Source: Permianibacter aggregans
GTDB lineage: Bacteria > Pseudomonadota > Gammaproteobacteria > Enterobacterales > Permianibacteraceae
Direction: 5' to 3'
DNA length: 64,000 nt
Assembly: GCF_009756665.1 (NCBI RefSeq)
Contig: NZ_CP037953.1
Span: forward strand, 1,922,001 to 1,986,000
Made by a program: the position numbers and the translations under genes
Part shown: piece by piece, positions 18,057-25,545 of the stretch
Layout of the letters: each line of letters begins with the position of its first letter
How positions within the stretch are numbered: position 1 is the first letter of the stretch
Notes under the pieces: model-generated
Told to the model about the DNA's origin: nothing
What the model saw: only the letters and a program-made list of their open reading frames with translations
Databases searched by the model: none

Positions 18057-18602
18057 TCAGTTATTGAATGCCTCGACGCCAAAATCCAGACAACGCTCCA
18101 CTGATTTCGGGTTCTGCAAATCTTGCCGGCTATCCGCCAACCAACAGTCGTCAAATATCGAACAATAGCAATAGCTGATGGCGTTTTCCGGCACGCGCAT
18201 CGCTACCTGCAGTTTGCGCACCAGGACCGCATCGTGAGTGCTGAACATCACGACGGTTTCGTCCGGGCGCAACACCCGTCGGCTGATGAAGTTGCGGCTG
18301 ATTGGCGTGGTCGCCGGCACCTTCATCGTGGCCAGCAGTTGGGCGCTGTCGCGGATCGCTACGCCATTCAGAATGATTTTCACACCCTGCATTTTCGCCG
18401 GGCCAACGCCGACATTGGTCAGCCCCATACTAAAACCAGCTTGCTCGCCGGTATCGAAATCTTCAATGGCCAATTGCACGAATGGCCAGACGGCGGCAGC
18501 GGTTTGTTGCCGGACGGCACGTGACTCAATCAGTGCGGCATACAGCGCTATCACTGCAATAAAATCGCCGACGACGGAAAGCACGGTTTGCCACCAGGCC
18601 AA
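18057..18602 (-). CDS. Hypothetical protein with N-terminal membrane anchor; probable 5' frameshift
   Basis: As it stands this is a 181-residue frame starting at a TTG (MAWWQTVLSVVGDFIAVIALYAALIESR). It has one N-terminal membrane helix and a beta-rich soluble part that includes FSMGLTNVGVGPAKMQGVKI. The TTG has no good ribosome-binding site. A different minus-strand frame starts at ATG 18715 with a textbook AGGAG site, runs as a plausible hydrophilic tail to TDQRF, then loses sense near 18609. Restoring one T in the TTT at that point would fuse it to this frame (RF-RPLAWWQT). The true gene is therefore probably 18057-18715 with a one-base deletion, real or an assembly error. Function unknown. 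Confidence 0.65.
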   Translation of the reverse strand: MAWWQTVLSVVGDFIAVIALYAALIESRAVRQQTAAAVWPFVQLAIEDFDTGEQAGFSMGLTNVGVGPAKMQGVKIILNGVAIRDSAQLLATMKVPATTPISRNFISRRVLRPDETVVMFSTHDAVLVRKLQVAMRVPENAISYCYCSIFDDCWLADSRQDLQNPKSVERCLDFGVEAFNN

Positions 18603-18715
18603 CGGACGAAACGCTGGTCGGTGTTTGATGTTGACTCGCTGTTGTGGTCCGTAATGGCCTTGTCTTGGTTCACAACACCGTTGTCTTGTTGTGGCTCGCT
18701 GCTGGGATGGTTCAT
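18603..18715 (-). other. Likely N-terminal fragment of the frameshifted membrane-protein gene
   Basis: An ATG at 18715 follows AGGAG with a 7-base spacer and opens a frame rich in polar residues (MNHPSSEPQQDNGVV). It appears to encode the cytosolic tail of the protein annotated at 18057-18602, separated from it by a one-base frame change close to position 18609. Confidence 0.55.
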
Positions 18716-18846
18716 CTTCCTACTCCTGGCGGCATCGCGACTACTGTGCCATAGCAAGAAGCATTCGCCAAACGGCGGTCGCGTTGCGTAAAGCGCGAGG
18801 ATTCGGTTTATAGTGCCGACAATCCTGGTTTGCTGGCCACGCATTG

Positions 18847-19584
18847 ATGAACTCTGCAGAGCAACCCGTCGACTGCCCGCACTGCGGCCATCGCATTGAG
18901 CAGCGCTATTGCCCAGCCTGCGGCGAACAAGTGGCCAAGCCATTGCGACTGGCGGCGTTGCTGCCAGGAGTTCTCGATCAATTGCTGGAGTTCGAGTATC
19001 CGCTGGCGCGCACCTTGAAGGCGCTGCTGACCAAGCCGGCCTCGCTGGTGCAAAGATTCTGGGCAGGCGATCGCAAGCACTTCACCCATCCATTCAAGCT
19101 CTGCTTCTGGGCGGCAACGATCGATTTTGCCTTGGTGCTGGCACTCGATGCCGGTGACCGTTTGGTGGTTGGTGTGGAAAATGCCGACGAACCGCTGACC
19201 TGGCTGCTGAGTTTCGGTCAGTATTTGTTGTTTTTGTATTTGATTCCGACGGCCTGGCTACTGGGCCGGCTGTGTCAGCCGAGGGTGACACCATTAGCCG
19301 CTTATGTTGCGTTGCTCTATGGTTTTGCCGGTGTGCACGTGCTGAAAATTCTGATCATGCCGTTTGTATTGTTGCCATACGATTTTATATTTTGGATTTA
19401 TCGTTTGGTGACGCCAGCATATCTCGGCTGGTTGCTGTTCAACTTGCTGCCTGCTGGCATTTTTTCGCGCTTATGGCGCACGGCGCTGCTGTATCTGGTT
19501 TTCGTCGGTTTTCAGATCGCCGTGAATTCCCTGTTGATTACTTCACTGCGCATCCTGGGTATTGTTGACGCCGGCACTCAGTGA
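18847..19584 (+). CDS. DUF3667 domain membrane protein
   Basis: A 245-residue protein with an N-terminal zinc-ribbon-like segment (CPHCGHRIEQRYCPACGE, four cysteines in two CxxC pairs, residues about 10-27), then the DUF3667 core FWAGDRKHFTHPFKLCFW near residues 67-84, and about five membrane helices to the C-terminus. Function unknown; such proteins are common in Gammaproteobacteria and Bacteroidetes. The ATG at 18847 is preferred over the TTG immediately before it. The last seven bases overlap the end of the convergent CadC-like regulator gene. Confidence 0.82.
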   Translation: MNSAEQPVDCPHCGHRIEQRYCPACGEQVAKPLRLAALLPGVLDQLLEFEYPLARTLKALLTKPASLVQRFWAGDRKHFTHPFKLCFWAATIDFALVLALDAGDRLVVGVENADEPLTWLLSFGQYLLFLYLIPTAWLLGRLCQPRVTPLAAYVALLYGFAGVHVLKILIMPFVLLPYDFIFWIYRLVTPAYLGWLLFNLLPAGIFSRLWRTALLYLVFVGFQIAVNSLLITSLRILGIVDAGTQ

Positions 19585-21395
19585 GTGACGGCAGCCAACA
19601 CCCGCTGCCGATTGGCATTCAACAAAGGCAGCAAATCATCGTCGAGTTGCTGCCAAATCGGATCCTGCTCCGGCAGCAAAAAGCCATTGCCCGGGAATGG
19701 CAGATGACCCACTTGCAGCGCGCTGCGCAGTTGTTCGGAAACCGCGCGCTGTTCACCAAGCCGTACCCGCAGCATCATGCTCGGGTGATCAACTTCAGTC
19801 GCGTGCGCCAACAACTCGCGCAATCGCGGCTGCAATCGTGCTCGTTCTTCACTATTCGCCACGCTTAACCAAATGGCCAAAAATGGCAAGAGGTCAATCG
19901 GTTCTTCACCAGCGACGGCAAATGTCGGGAAAAGTTTCAGTATCGCGGCACGCACCGCTTCACGTTGCCCGAGTTGATTTTGCAGCGCCCACACCGGCGT
20001 CAAAAACACCGGATTATCCGGCTGCAATGCTGCCCGTTGTTTCGCCACCGTCAGCGCTTTTTCGGTGTCGCCTTTGGCCTGCCACCAGGCGGCGCGCGCA
20101 AACAGTACGTAGTGGTGCTCGCCGTGATTTGCCTCAATGCTTTGCAGCACTTGATCCGTCTTATCCAGTTCCCCGAGCGTCAACCACACCAGCGCCAGAT
20201 TGACGCTGGCGCCCAAGCCGCCGGTGTTTGGGCTGGGCACGATGCGGTCAGGGTAACGCCGGGTCCATTCGATAAACGCGATAGCCCGATCAACGGTCAG
20301 CGGCAGCATGTCGATTTCATCGATCGGCCGATCGGTGTAATCCGGCTCCAGCAACACCGCTTCACGATAAACCGCACGCGATTCGCTCAGTGCACCCGTG
20401 GCGGCCAGCGTGAACGCCAGATGGCGTTTGATTAAGCCTGAGAGCGGGTCGAGATCGGCGGCTTTGCGCATCTGTTGCAATGCCACTTGTAGTCTGCCGC
20501 GTTGGCGCTGCAGTTGCGCACTCCAGGCCCAGGCCATCGCATGGTTCGGTGACTGTTCCAAGGCTTGCGCCAGAAAATGTTCGGCAGCATCGAGATCGCC
20601 CTGGGTTAAACGCAGCAAGGCAAAACTCGCCAGCGCTTCGCCAAGCTTCGGTTGCTGTTGCAGCGCTTCGCGCAGCAGTGGTTCACACCAGGCCAGCACC
20701 TGTTCCAGCGACCGGTCGGCGTAAATGTGCTGGTAGTGGTAGGCATCGCACAGACCGACTTTGGCTATCGCCAGTGTCGGGTCTAGCGTGATCGCTTGCT
20801 TGAATTCACTGACCGCTTTTTCCAGCTCTGCCGGTTGCCGCTGCTGCCAATGCCAGCGGCCTAACTGATAACTTTCCATTGCCGAACTGGTGCTAACGAC
20901 TGTTGGTTCAGCTAAGACCGGTTCCTGCTGAGGCCGACTCAGCCACCACGCCAGACCCGCCAACAAGGCCAGCGCGATCACGACCCCCCCGGAAAGCCAC
21001 CAGCGCTTTGATGACGACGGCGGCGTCGCTTCGATATCCGGCAACGGCACTGGCGTCGGCAGCAGCTGATAGCCCCGACCAGAAATACGCTCGATAAACC
21101 GATAGGGCTTTTGGGTATCACCAAGCGCTTTGCGCAACTGGGCAATGGCCTGGTAAATCGACGCATCACTGACCACCTGCCCGGCCCACACCGCGGTCAG
21201 CAACTGCTGATCGGTGACCGGCTGGCCGCCTGCTTGCAGCAATTGTTGCAACACCAACATCAGGCGCGGCTCCAACACCTGCTCGCGCTGTTCCGGCTCC
21301 AACCACAGACGATTGCGGCCCGGCTCGATGATCCAATTAGCCAATTGCCAGCGCGATGGCGCGTCCGTGGCGGGCGAATCCGTGTTTATCGGCAT
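19578..21395 (-). CDS. CadC-like transmembrane transcriptional regulator with TPR domain
   Basis: A 605-residue one-component regulator. It has an N-terminal OmpR-type winged helix (about residues 15-112, ending RYRFIERISGRGYQLL-like), a single membrane helix near 130-152 (GGVVIALALLAGLAWWL), and a large periplasmic region of tetratricopeptide repeats (about 170-540). Proteins of this layout bind DNA while anchored in the inner membrane and sense a periplasmic signal through the TPR part. It is divergent from the amidohydrolase gene with 155 bp between starts, so that gene is a natural candidate target. The signal is unknown. Confidence 0.88.
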   Translation of the reverse strand: MPINTDSPATDAPSRWQLANWIIEPGRNRLWLEPEQREQVLEPRLMLVLQQLLQAGGQPVTDQQLLTAVWAGQVVSDASIYQAIAQLRKALGDTQKPYRFIERISGRGYQLLPTPVPLPDIEATPPSSSKRWWLSGGVVIALALLAGLAWWLSRPQQEPVLAEPTVVSTSSAMESYQLGRWHWQQRQPAELEKAVSEFKQAITLDPTLAIAKVGLCDAYHYQHIYADRSLEQVLAWCEPLLREALQQQPKLGEALASFALLRLTQGDLDAAEHFLAQALEQSPNHAMAWAWSAQLQRQRGRLQVALQQMRKAADLDPLSGLIKRHLAFTLAATGALSESRAVYREAVLLEPDYTDRPIDEIDMLPLTVDRAIAFIEWTRRYPDRIVPSPNTGGLGASVNLALVWLTLGELDKTDQVLQSIEANHGEHHYVLFARAAWWQAKGDTEKALTVAKQRAALQPDNPVFLTPVWALQNQLGQREAVRAAILKLFPTFAVAGEEPIDLLPFLAIWLSVANSEERARLQPRLRELLAHATEVDHPSMMLRVRLGEQRAVSEQLRSALQVGHLPFPGNGFLLPEQDPIWQQLDDDLLPLLNANRQRVLAAVTH

Positions 21396-21550
21396 GTTTG
21401 GGTCGGCTCGTTCAATCGGGTAATCAGGCGCTAAGTCCTTGATTCTACCGCCTTTAGAAAACCTTCAGCGAATCATTCACGGTACTTCAGGCGAAACGAA
21501 CACCACAGCGGGCATGCTGGCCCCGTTCAAACCACGCCAGAGGAAATCCG

Positions 21551-23023
21551 ATGTTTGCCCGACTGTGTTTTACCCTAACTGTCCTGCTTTTTGCGCTGGC
21601 CGCCCACGCCGGCGATTTGCTGATTGAGAACATCACACTGCTGTCGCCTGAGCGTTCCGCGCCAGTTGGCCATCAGCATGTGCTGATCCGTGGCGGCCGC
21701 ATAGCCGCCATCAGCGCACAACCAATTGCCGTAGCGTCGGGCACGGCCAAACTAGACGGCAGCGGCAAATACTTAAGCCCCGGCTTGATGGATTCGCATG
21801 TCCATATCAGCTCGGTGCCGGGCCTGGTCGATGAAGACAGCGCTGAGGTCCGCGCGTTGCGCAAGGCGTTCATCCGCCAGCAACCGCGCAGCTATCTGTA
21901 TCACGGCGTCACGCAACTGCTTGACCCATCCAATTATCTTCCAGCAATCAACGCCTTCAACGCCCAACCACAAAAGCCGGATCTGTTCCGTTGCGGCGCC
22001 GTGCCGGTACTGAATGGCTACCCGAGCGTCTTTGTGTCGGCCGAACATCGCCATCAACACATGCCGAACTTTCTGCATGAACCAGCCAACACCGACCCAC
22101 TACCAACCGGCACCCATGCCGAACAGCACACACCGGAAGCGGTCGTCGCCGAAGTCAAAGCCAGTGGTGCGCTTTGTATAAAGCTGTTTATCGAAGACGG
22201 TTTTGGCGATGCCAGCATCTGGCCGCTGGCCCGCATCGAAACCCTGCGCCGGGTGCGCGAAGCCGCGCATCGCGAAGGTTTGCTGGTGCTCGGCCATGCC
22301 AACGCGCTGGACATGCAACAACACGCCGTCGAAGCCGGAGTTGATGTTATCGCCCATGGCTTGTGGAACTGGACCAGCATCGATGGCACCGAAGGATTAC
22401 CAACACCGATTGCCGCACTGAACCAACGCATACGCGAGAAAAATATCGCTGTGCAACCAACGTTGCGGGTATTGCCCGGTCTCGCCGCGCTTTTCGACGC
22501 CAATACCTTGAGCGATCCGGCCTATACCCGGGTGGTGCCACCAGCGTTACTGAACTGGTATCGAACCCCAGCGGCGCAATGGTTCAAACAGGAATTGAAG
22601 TCGGAAGTCGGCAGCGATGACGAGCAGCGCATCTATCGCCGACAAATGCGCATTGCCGATCAAGCCATGCGCGCACTACGCGATTTATATGAGCGAGGCC
22701 ATTCCATGCTGCTCGCCAGCGACACGCCATCATCACCGACCTACGGCAACCAACCCGGCTACAACACCTTTCAGGAAATGCAGCTGATGGCCGTCGCCGG
22801 CATACCACTGCAAGAAATTTTTCGCGCTGCGACGATCAACAATGCTCGTCAATTCGGATTGGAAAAAGATTACGGCACGATTGAAGTGGGGAAAATTGCT
22901 AACCTGCTGGTGCTGAACGCCAACCCACTGGCAAGCGTGGAGCATTGGAATGCTATCGATCAAATTGTGTTGCATGGTATCGCGACACCGCGTGCGCAGT
23001 TCAGTGCGATGGCGACACCTTAA
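21551..23023 (+). CDS. Secreted amidohydrolase-family protein
   Basis: A 490-residue metal-dependent hydrolase with a signal peptide of about 20 residues (AAHAGD). Amidohydrolase features are the DSHVHIS metal motif near residue 82, a Lys in LCIKLFIEDGFGD that could be carboxylated, His in VLGHANALD and VIAHGLWNW, and Asp in LLASDTPSSP. The IEVGKIANLLVLNANPL ending is typical of the imidazolonepropionase-like group that cleaves cyclic amides, dipeptides or related compounds. The substrate is unknown. AGAGGAAAT precedes the ATG. The divergent CadC-like regulator may control it. Confidence 0.87.
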   Translation: MFARLCFTLTVLLFALAAHAGDLLIENITLLSPERSAPVGHQHVLIRGGRIAAISAQPIAVASGTAKLDGSGKYLSPGLMDSHVHISSVPGLVDEDSAEVRALRKAFIRQQPRSYLYHGVTQLLDPSNYLPAINAFNAQPQKPDLFRCGAVPVLNGYPSVFVSAEHRHQHMPNFLHEPANTDPLPTGTHAEQHTPEAVVAEVKASGALCIKLFIEDGFGDASIWPLARIETLRRVREAAHREGLLVLGHANALDMQQHAVEAGVDVIAHGLWNWTSIDGTEGLPTPIAALNQRIREKNIAVQPTLRVLPGLAALFDANTLSDPAYTRVVPPALLNWYRTPAAQWFKQELKSEVGSDDEQRIYRRQMRIADQAMRALRDLYERGHSMLLASDTPSSPTYGNQPGYNTFQEMQLMAVAGIPLQEIFRAATINNARQFGLEKDYGTIEVGKIANLLVLNANPLASVEHWNAIDQIVLHGIATPRAQFSAMATP

Positions 23024-23055
23024 AAATTTTTCAACGTTCGCAGAAAGAGCAAAAA

Positions 23056-24165
23056 TTATACTAACCGTAACATACGGCGCAATTTATTGCGCCAATCTTT
23101 TTTCAGCGAAAGGAGATCTCTCATAAAATTAACAAATAACGAATCACTTCCGTTTTCTGTCTCACTCTCGATATTGTTTAACAAAACATCTAATGATGAA
23201 TAGAAATAATGTGGCGCTTCAGCCTTCATAAGTGCTTTATATTCGTTACTTGGTTTCAGATTTTTCTCGAAATCATATCTAAACCTTAAAGAGTGATAGT
23301 ATTGCTCATCCATGTAAACTTCCTCAGGAGGATGAATGCCTCCTTTAATTGCAGCCTTTACCGCATTTTCAATTGCTAAAAGCTCTGCAAATGGCAACCC
23401 TAAACTATTGAGACATATATGATTTTTTGAAGGAGAAATATGCAATAGGGACTCATCGTAATACTCGTTACTTCCCTGCGTTAATACTGCGTATACTCCG
23501 AGACCTAGCACATCTCTATAAACTGCTTTCAGCTCTTCAATAATTTTTAAAAAAATTTCTGGCTTGTATGTGCAGTCGACGCCTTTATCGAAGTACCCAA
23601 TTGACCAGTTACTTTTTAATATAAGACTGTCTGCGAATGAAATAAAAGAAATCTCTCTGTATTTATATGCTATCGCGTCAATTCCATCTCTTAAAATTAT
23701 CAACTTTTCCTTTCTGAGCAAGTTTTCCCGCAATGCATCTCTAACACCTATTACATCCACTAACGCAAAAACGGAATACTCTCGCATATATAGGCTTTCA
23801 AGCCATTCATGGTCTACAAAAATACGAGGCTTAACATCAAATCTCCAGCAACCAACGCACCCTACAATCTTCTCTTTTGGAATTAAAATTGAAATTTCAT
23901 GAAACCTAGTATGTACGTTTGGGTACCAAGACATCTCAAGCGAGTTCGTGTTTATCCTTCTTCCTGCCGCGAAAGCAACTGAGCCAATTTCGTACAATGG
24001 AGCTGGGATATTTTCAACAGTTTTGATTAGGGCATCACTAACCTCTTTCATGTATTGCTCACTCATAAGCGTACAGTCCACGCCTAGAGGGATATCATGA
24101 AAGCTATACTTTTCTATATGCTCATGATTGAACAAGTCTTCGTACTTCATTTTTCGCTTTGACAC
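23056..24165 (-). CDS. AT-rich hypothetical protein, possible divergent nucleotide-cyclase fold
   Basis: A 369-residue soluble protein encoded by markedly AT-rich DNA with codon use unlike its neighbours, pointing to recent acquisition. I do not recognise the family. Two segments recall class III nucleotide cyclases: VFALVDVIG around Asp137 resembles the first metal-binding strand, and ISFISFADS around Asp179 resembles the second. The spacing of 42 is close to the 44 seen in the genuine cyclase at 32627-33907. A later LGLPFAELLAIENAVK (residues 256-270) could correspond to the substrate helix. This comparison is weak and done by eye. No partner effector gene is adjacent. Confidence 0.6.
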   Translation of the reverse strand: MSKRKMKYEDLFNHEHIEKYSFHDIPLGVDCTLMSEQYMKEVSDALIKTVENIPAPLYEIGSVAFAAGRRINTNSLEMSWYPNVHTRFHEISILIPKEKIVGCVGCWRFDVKPRIFVDHEWLESLYMREYSVFALVDVIGVRDALRENLLRKEKLIILRDGIDAIAYKYREISFISFADSLILKSNWSIGYFDKGVDCTYKPEIFLKIIEELKAVYRDVLGLGVYAVLTQGSNEYYDESLLHISPSKNHICLNSLGLPFAELLAIENAVKAAIKGGIHPPEEVYMDEQYYHSLRFRYDFEKNLKPSNEYKALMKAEAPHYFYSSLDVLLNNIESETENGSDSLFVNFMRDLLSLKKDWRNKLRRMLRLV

Positions 24166-24227
24166 GAGCAGTTATGAGCGCCAGATCAGTATACTGAAAT
24201 TCCATCTATATAATTCGTAAATGTCGC

Positions 24228-24266
24228 GGGCGGGTTGTTCCGACGGAATGCCGGTACAACCCGCCC
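24228..24266 (-). terminator. GC-rich hairpin after the small secreted-protein gene
   Basis: A perfect 11-bp stem (GGGCGGGTTGT at 24228-24238 and its complement at 24256-24266) a few bases after the stop of the minus-strand gene at 24272. The T-tract on that strand is poor, so termination strength is uncertain. Confidence 0.55.
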
Positions 24267-24271
24267 ATGTT

Positions 24272-24715
24272 TTACCGCACCTCTTCCACCACCGAACGCT
24301 CTTCACGCATCGGAATCGGGCCGCCGAAGCATTTGTCGTATTTGGCCGACATGCCTTGCGACAGGAAGTAAGCGCCGGGACCAACCATATTGGTCAGCGT
24401 GTAAGGAGCCGTGATGCGGGTGCGGATTTGGCCGTGGCCGGGCACGTTATTCCAGTTCGGGCCGGCGCCACCGGCGTACATCTGGCCGTGATTCCAGGCG
24501 GCGTGGCTGGCCACATACACCGGCTTGTCGATGGCCATTGCGTAACCCGGATCGGCGATGTTGATCATCTGCGTTTCAACGGCATAGAGCTCGGTTGGCG
24601 AAAACGATTTGCTGGCGTAGTTGTTCACGATGGTGCCACCCCAGCACCACGGCACGGCATGGGCAGAAGCGGAAAGCAGTGCGGATGCGGCCAATACAAC
24701 GAGTGATTTGTTCAT
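24272..24715 (-). CDS. Small secreted protein, hypothetical
   Basis: A 147-residue exported protein with a clear signal peptide (cleavage near ASAHA, residue 19). The mature part is rich in Gly, Asn, Tyr and Trp (MYAGGAGPNWNNVPGHGQ) with two cysteines that could pair (WCWGG and KCFGG). I do not recognise a family. The start at 24715 has CAGGAG seven bases upstream; the open frame continues upstream but is not coding in style. It is divergent from another small secreted protein gene across 253 bp, so the two may share regulation. Confidence 0.68.
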   Translation of the reverse strand: MNKSLVVLAASALLSASAHAVPWCWGGTIVNNYASKSFSPTELYAVETQMINIADPGYAMAIDKPVYVASHAAWNHGQMYAGGAGPNWNNVPGHGQIRTRITAPYTLTNMVGPGAYFLSQGMSAKYDKCFGGPIPMREERSVVEEVR

Positions 24716-24968
24716 GCGTTTCTCCTGAAATAAGGTCATCCAGCGGGCATCGGTTGATGTCGCGTCGGCTTTCAGTAAACGCTGCGCATCACCGCGCTTG
24801 AAGGACGAAACCGGGAGAAACGGGGTCGTTTTCGGGCAAAAATCGCACGTTTGGCCATCCAATCAGCGAAATTTACCCATTTTTGCCCTGGGTTCCGCTG
24901 CCAGTAGCTGGCCGCCATTTGTCAGAATGGCGGTAACGTTTGAATGCGAAACCGAATCAGGAGGGAAG

Positions 24969-25475
24969 ATGAAACGGATACGGGTAGTGGGCGCCATGCT
25001 ATGTGCCGCCGTGACCGCGCAGGCGCATGAGTTACCGAGCGAGAGTTTGCAGATTGGCTCGTATACGGTGATCACGAGCTTTAGCCTGAATCAGCAAGCC
25101 ATCGAGCAGACCTATGACGAAGCCAGCCCCTACTTCAGCTTTGAGCAATGGTTGGCGCATCGCAAAGCGATGTATCAACTGCCGGCCGATGAAGCGAGCT
25201 ACTACTGCGGCAAAACCGAGTTGCCGCGAGTGAAAACCTGCGGCCATATCGACCCGTTCTACCGTGCCGGCATGGCCGCAATCGTTCACTGCCAGGCCTA
25301 TGCCTTACTGCACGGTTACCGCACGCTGATTCCGAAAGTCACGGCGCCGGCCAGTTATGTCAACAGCAACGCTGGTGCAGCACTGAACCATCACAGCCTG
25401 TACGACACCTCACAGGGCTTGAGCTTTCAGTGCATACAACCGCTGCAGCATGTGAACGCGGATATTCGTCGATAG
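24969..25475 (+). CDS. Secreted protein, hypothetical
   Basis: A 168-residue exported protein with a signal peptide ending in TAQAH near residue 20. The mature protein is soluble, contains four cysteines (two in the central YYCGKTELPRVKTCGHID, then HCQAY and FQCIQP), and has a basic-aromatic composition. No family is recognised. The start is fixed by an excellent CAGGAGGGA site six bases ahead of ATG 24969; the longer frame from 24798 is not coding in style. It is divergent from the small secreted protein gene ending at 24272. Confidence 0.68.
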   Translation: MKRIRVVGAMLCAAVTAQAHELPSESLQIGSYTVITSFSLNQQAIEQTYDEASPYFSFEQWLAHRKAMYQLPADEASYYCGKTELPRVKTCGHIDPFYRAGMAAIVHCQAYALLHGYRTLIPKVTAPASYVNSNAGAALNHHSLYDTSQGLSFQCIQPLQHVNADIRR

Positions 25476-25492
25476 GTGGCCCCTCACCCCTA

Positions 25493-25519
25493 CCCTCTCC
25501 CCACGGTGTGGGGCGAGGG
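25493..25519. repeat. CCCTC-type GC-rich hairpin repeat (copy 1)
   Basis: A 12-bp stem with one mismatched pair (CCCTCTCCCCAC and its partner GTGGGGCGAGGG) with a 3-base loop, preceded by CCCTCACCCC. It resembles the hairpin between prpF and acnD and lies between convergent genes, where it could act as a terminator. Confidence 0.55.
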
Positions 25520-25545
25520 AGTAAGGAATCCATGTTTTGTCCGAT

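Noticed and set aside
24798-24968. 5' extension of the secreted protein gene
   Set aside because: It has no coding character, and an excellent ribosome-binding site and signal peptide start at 24969.
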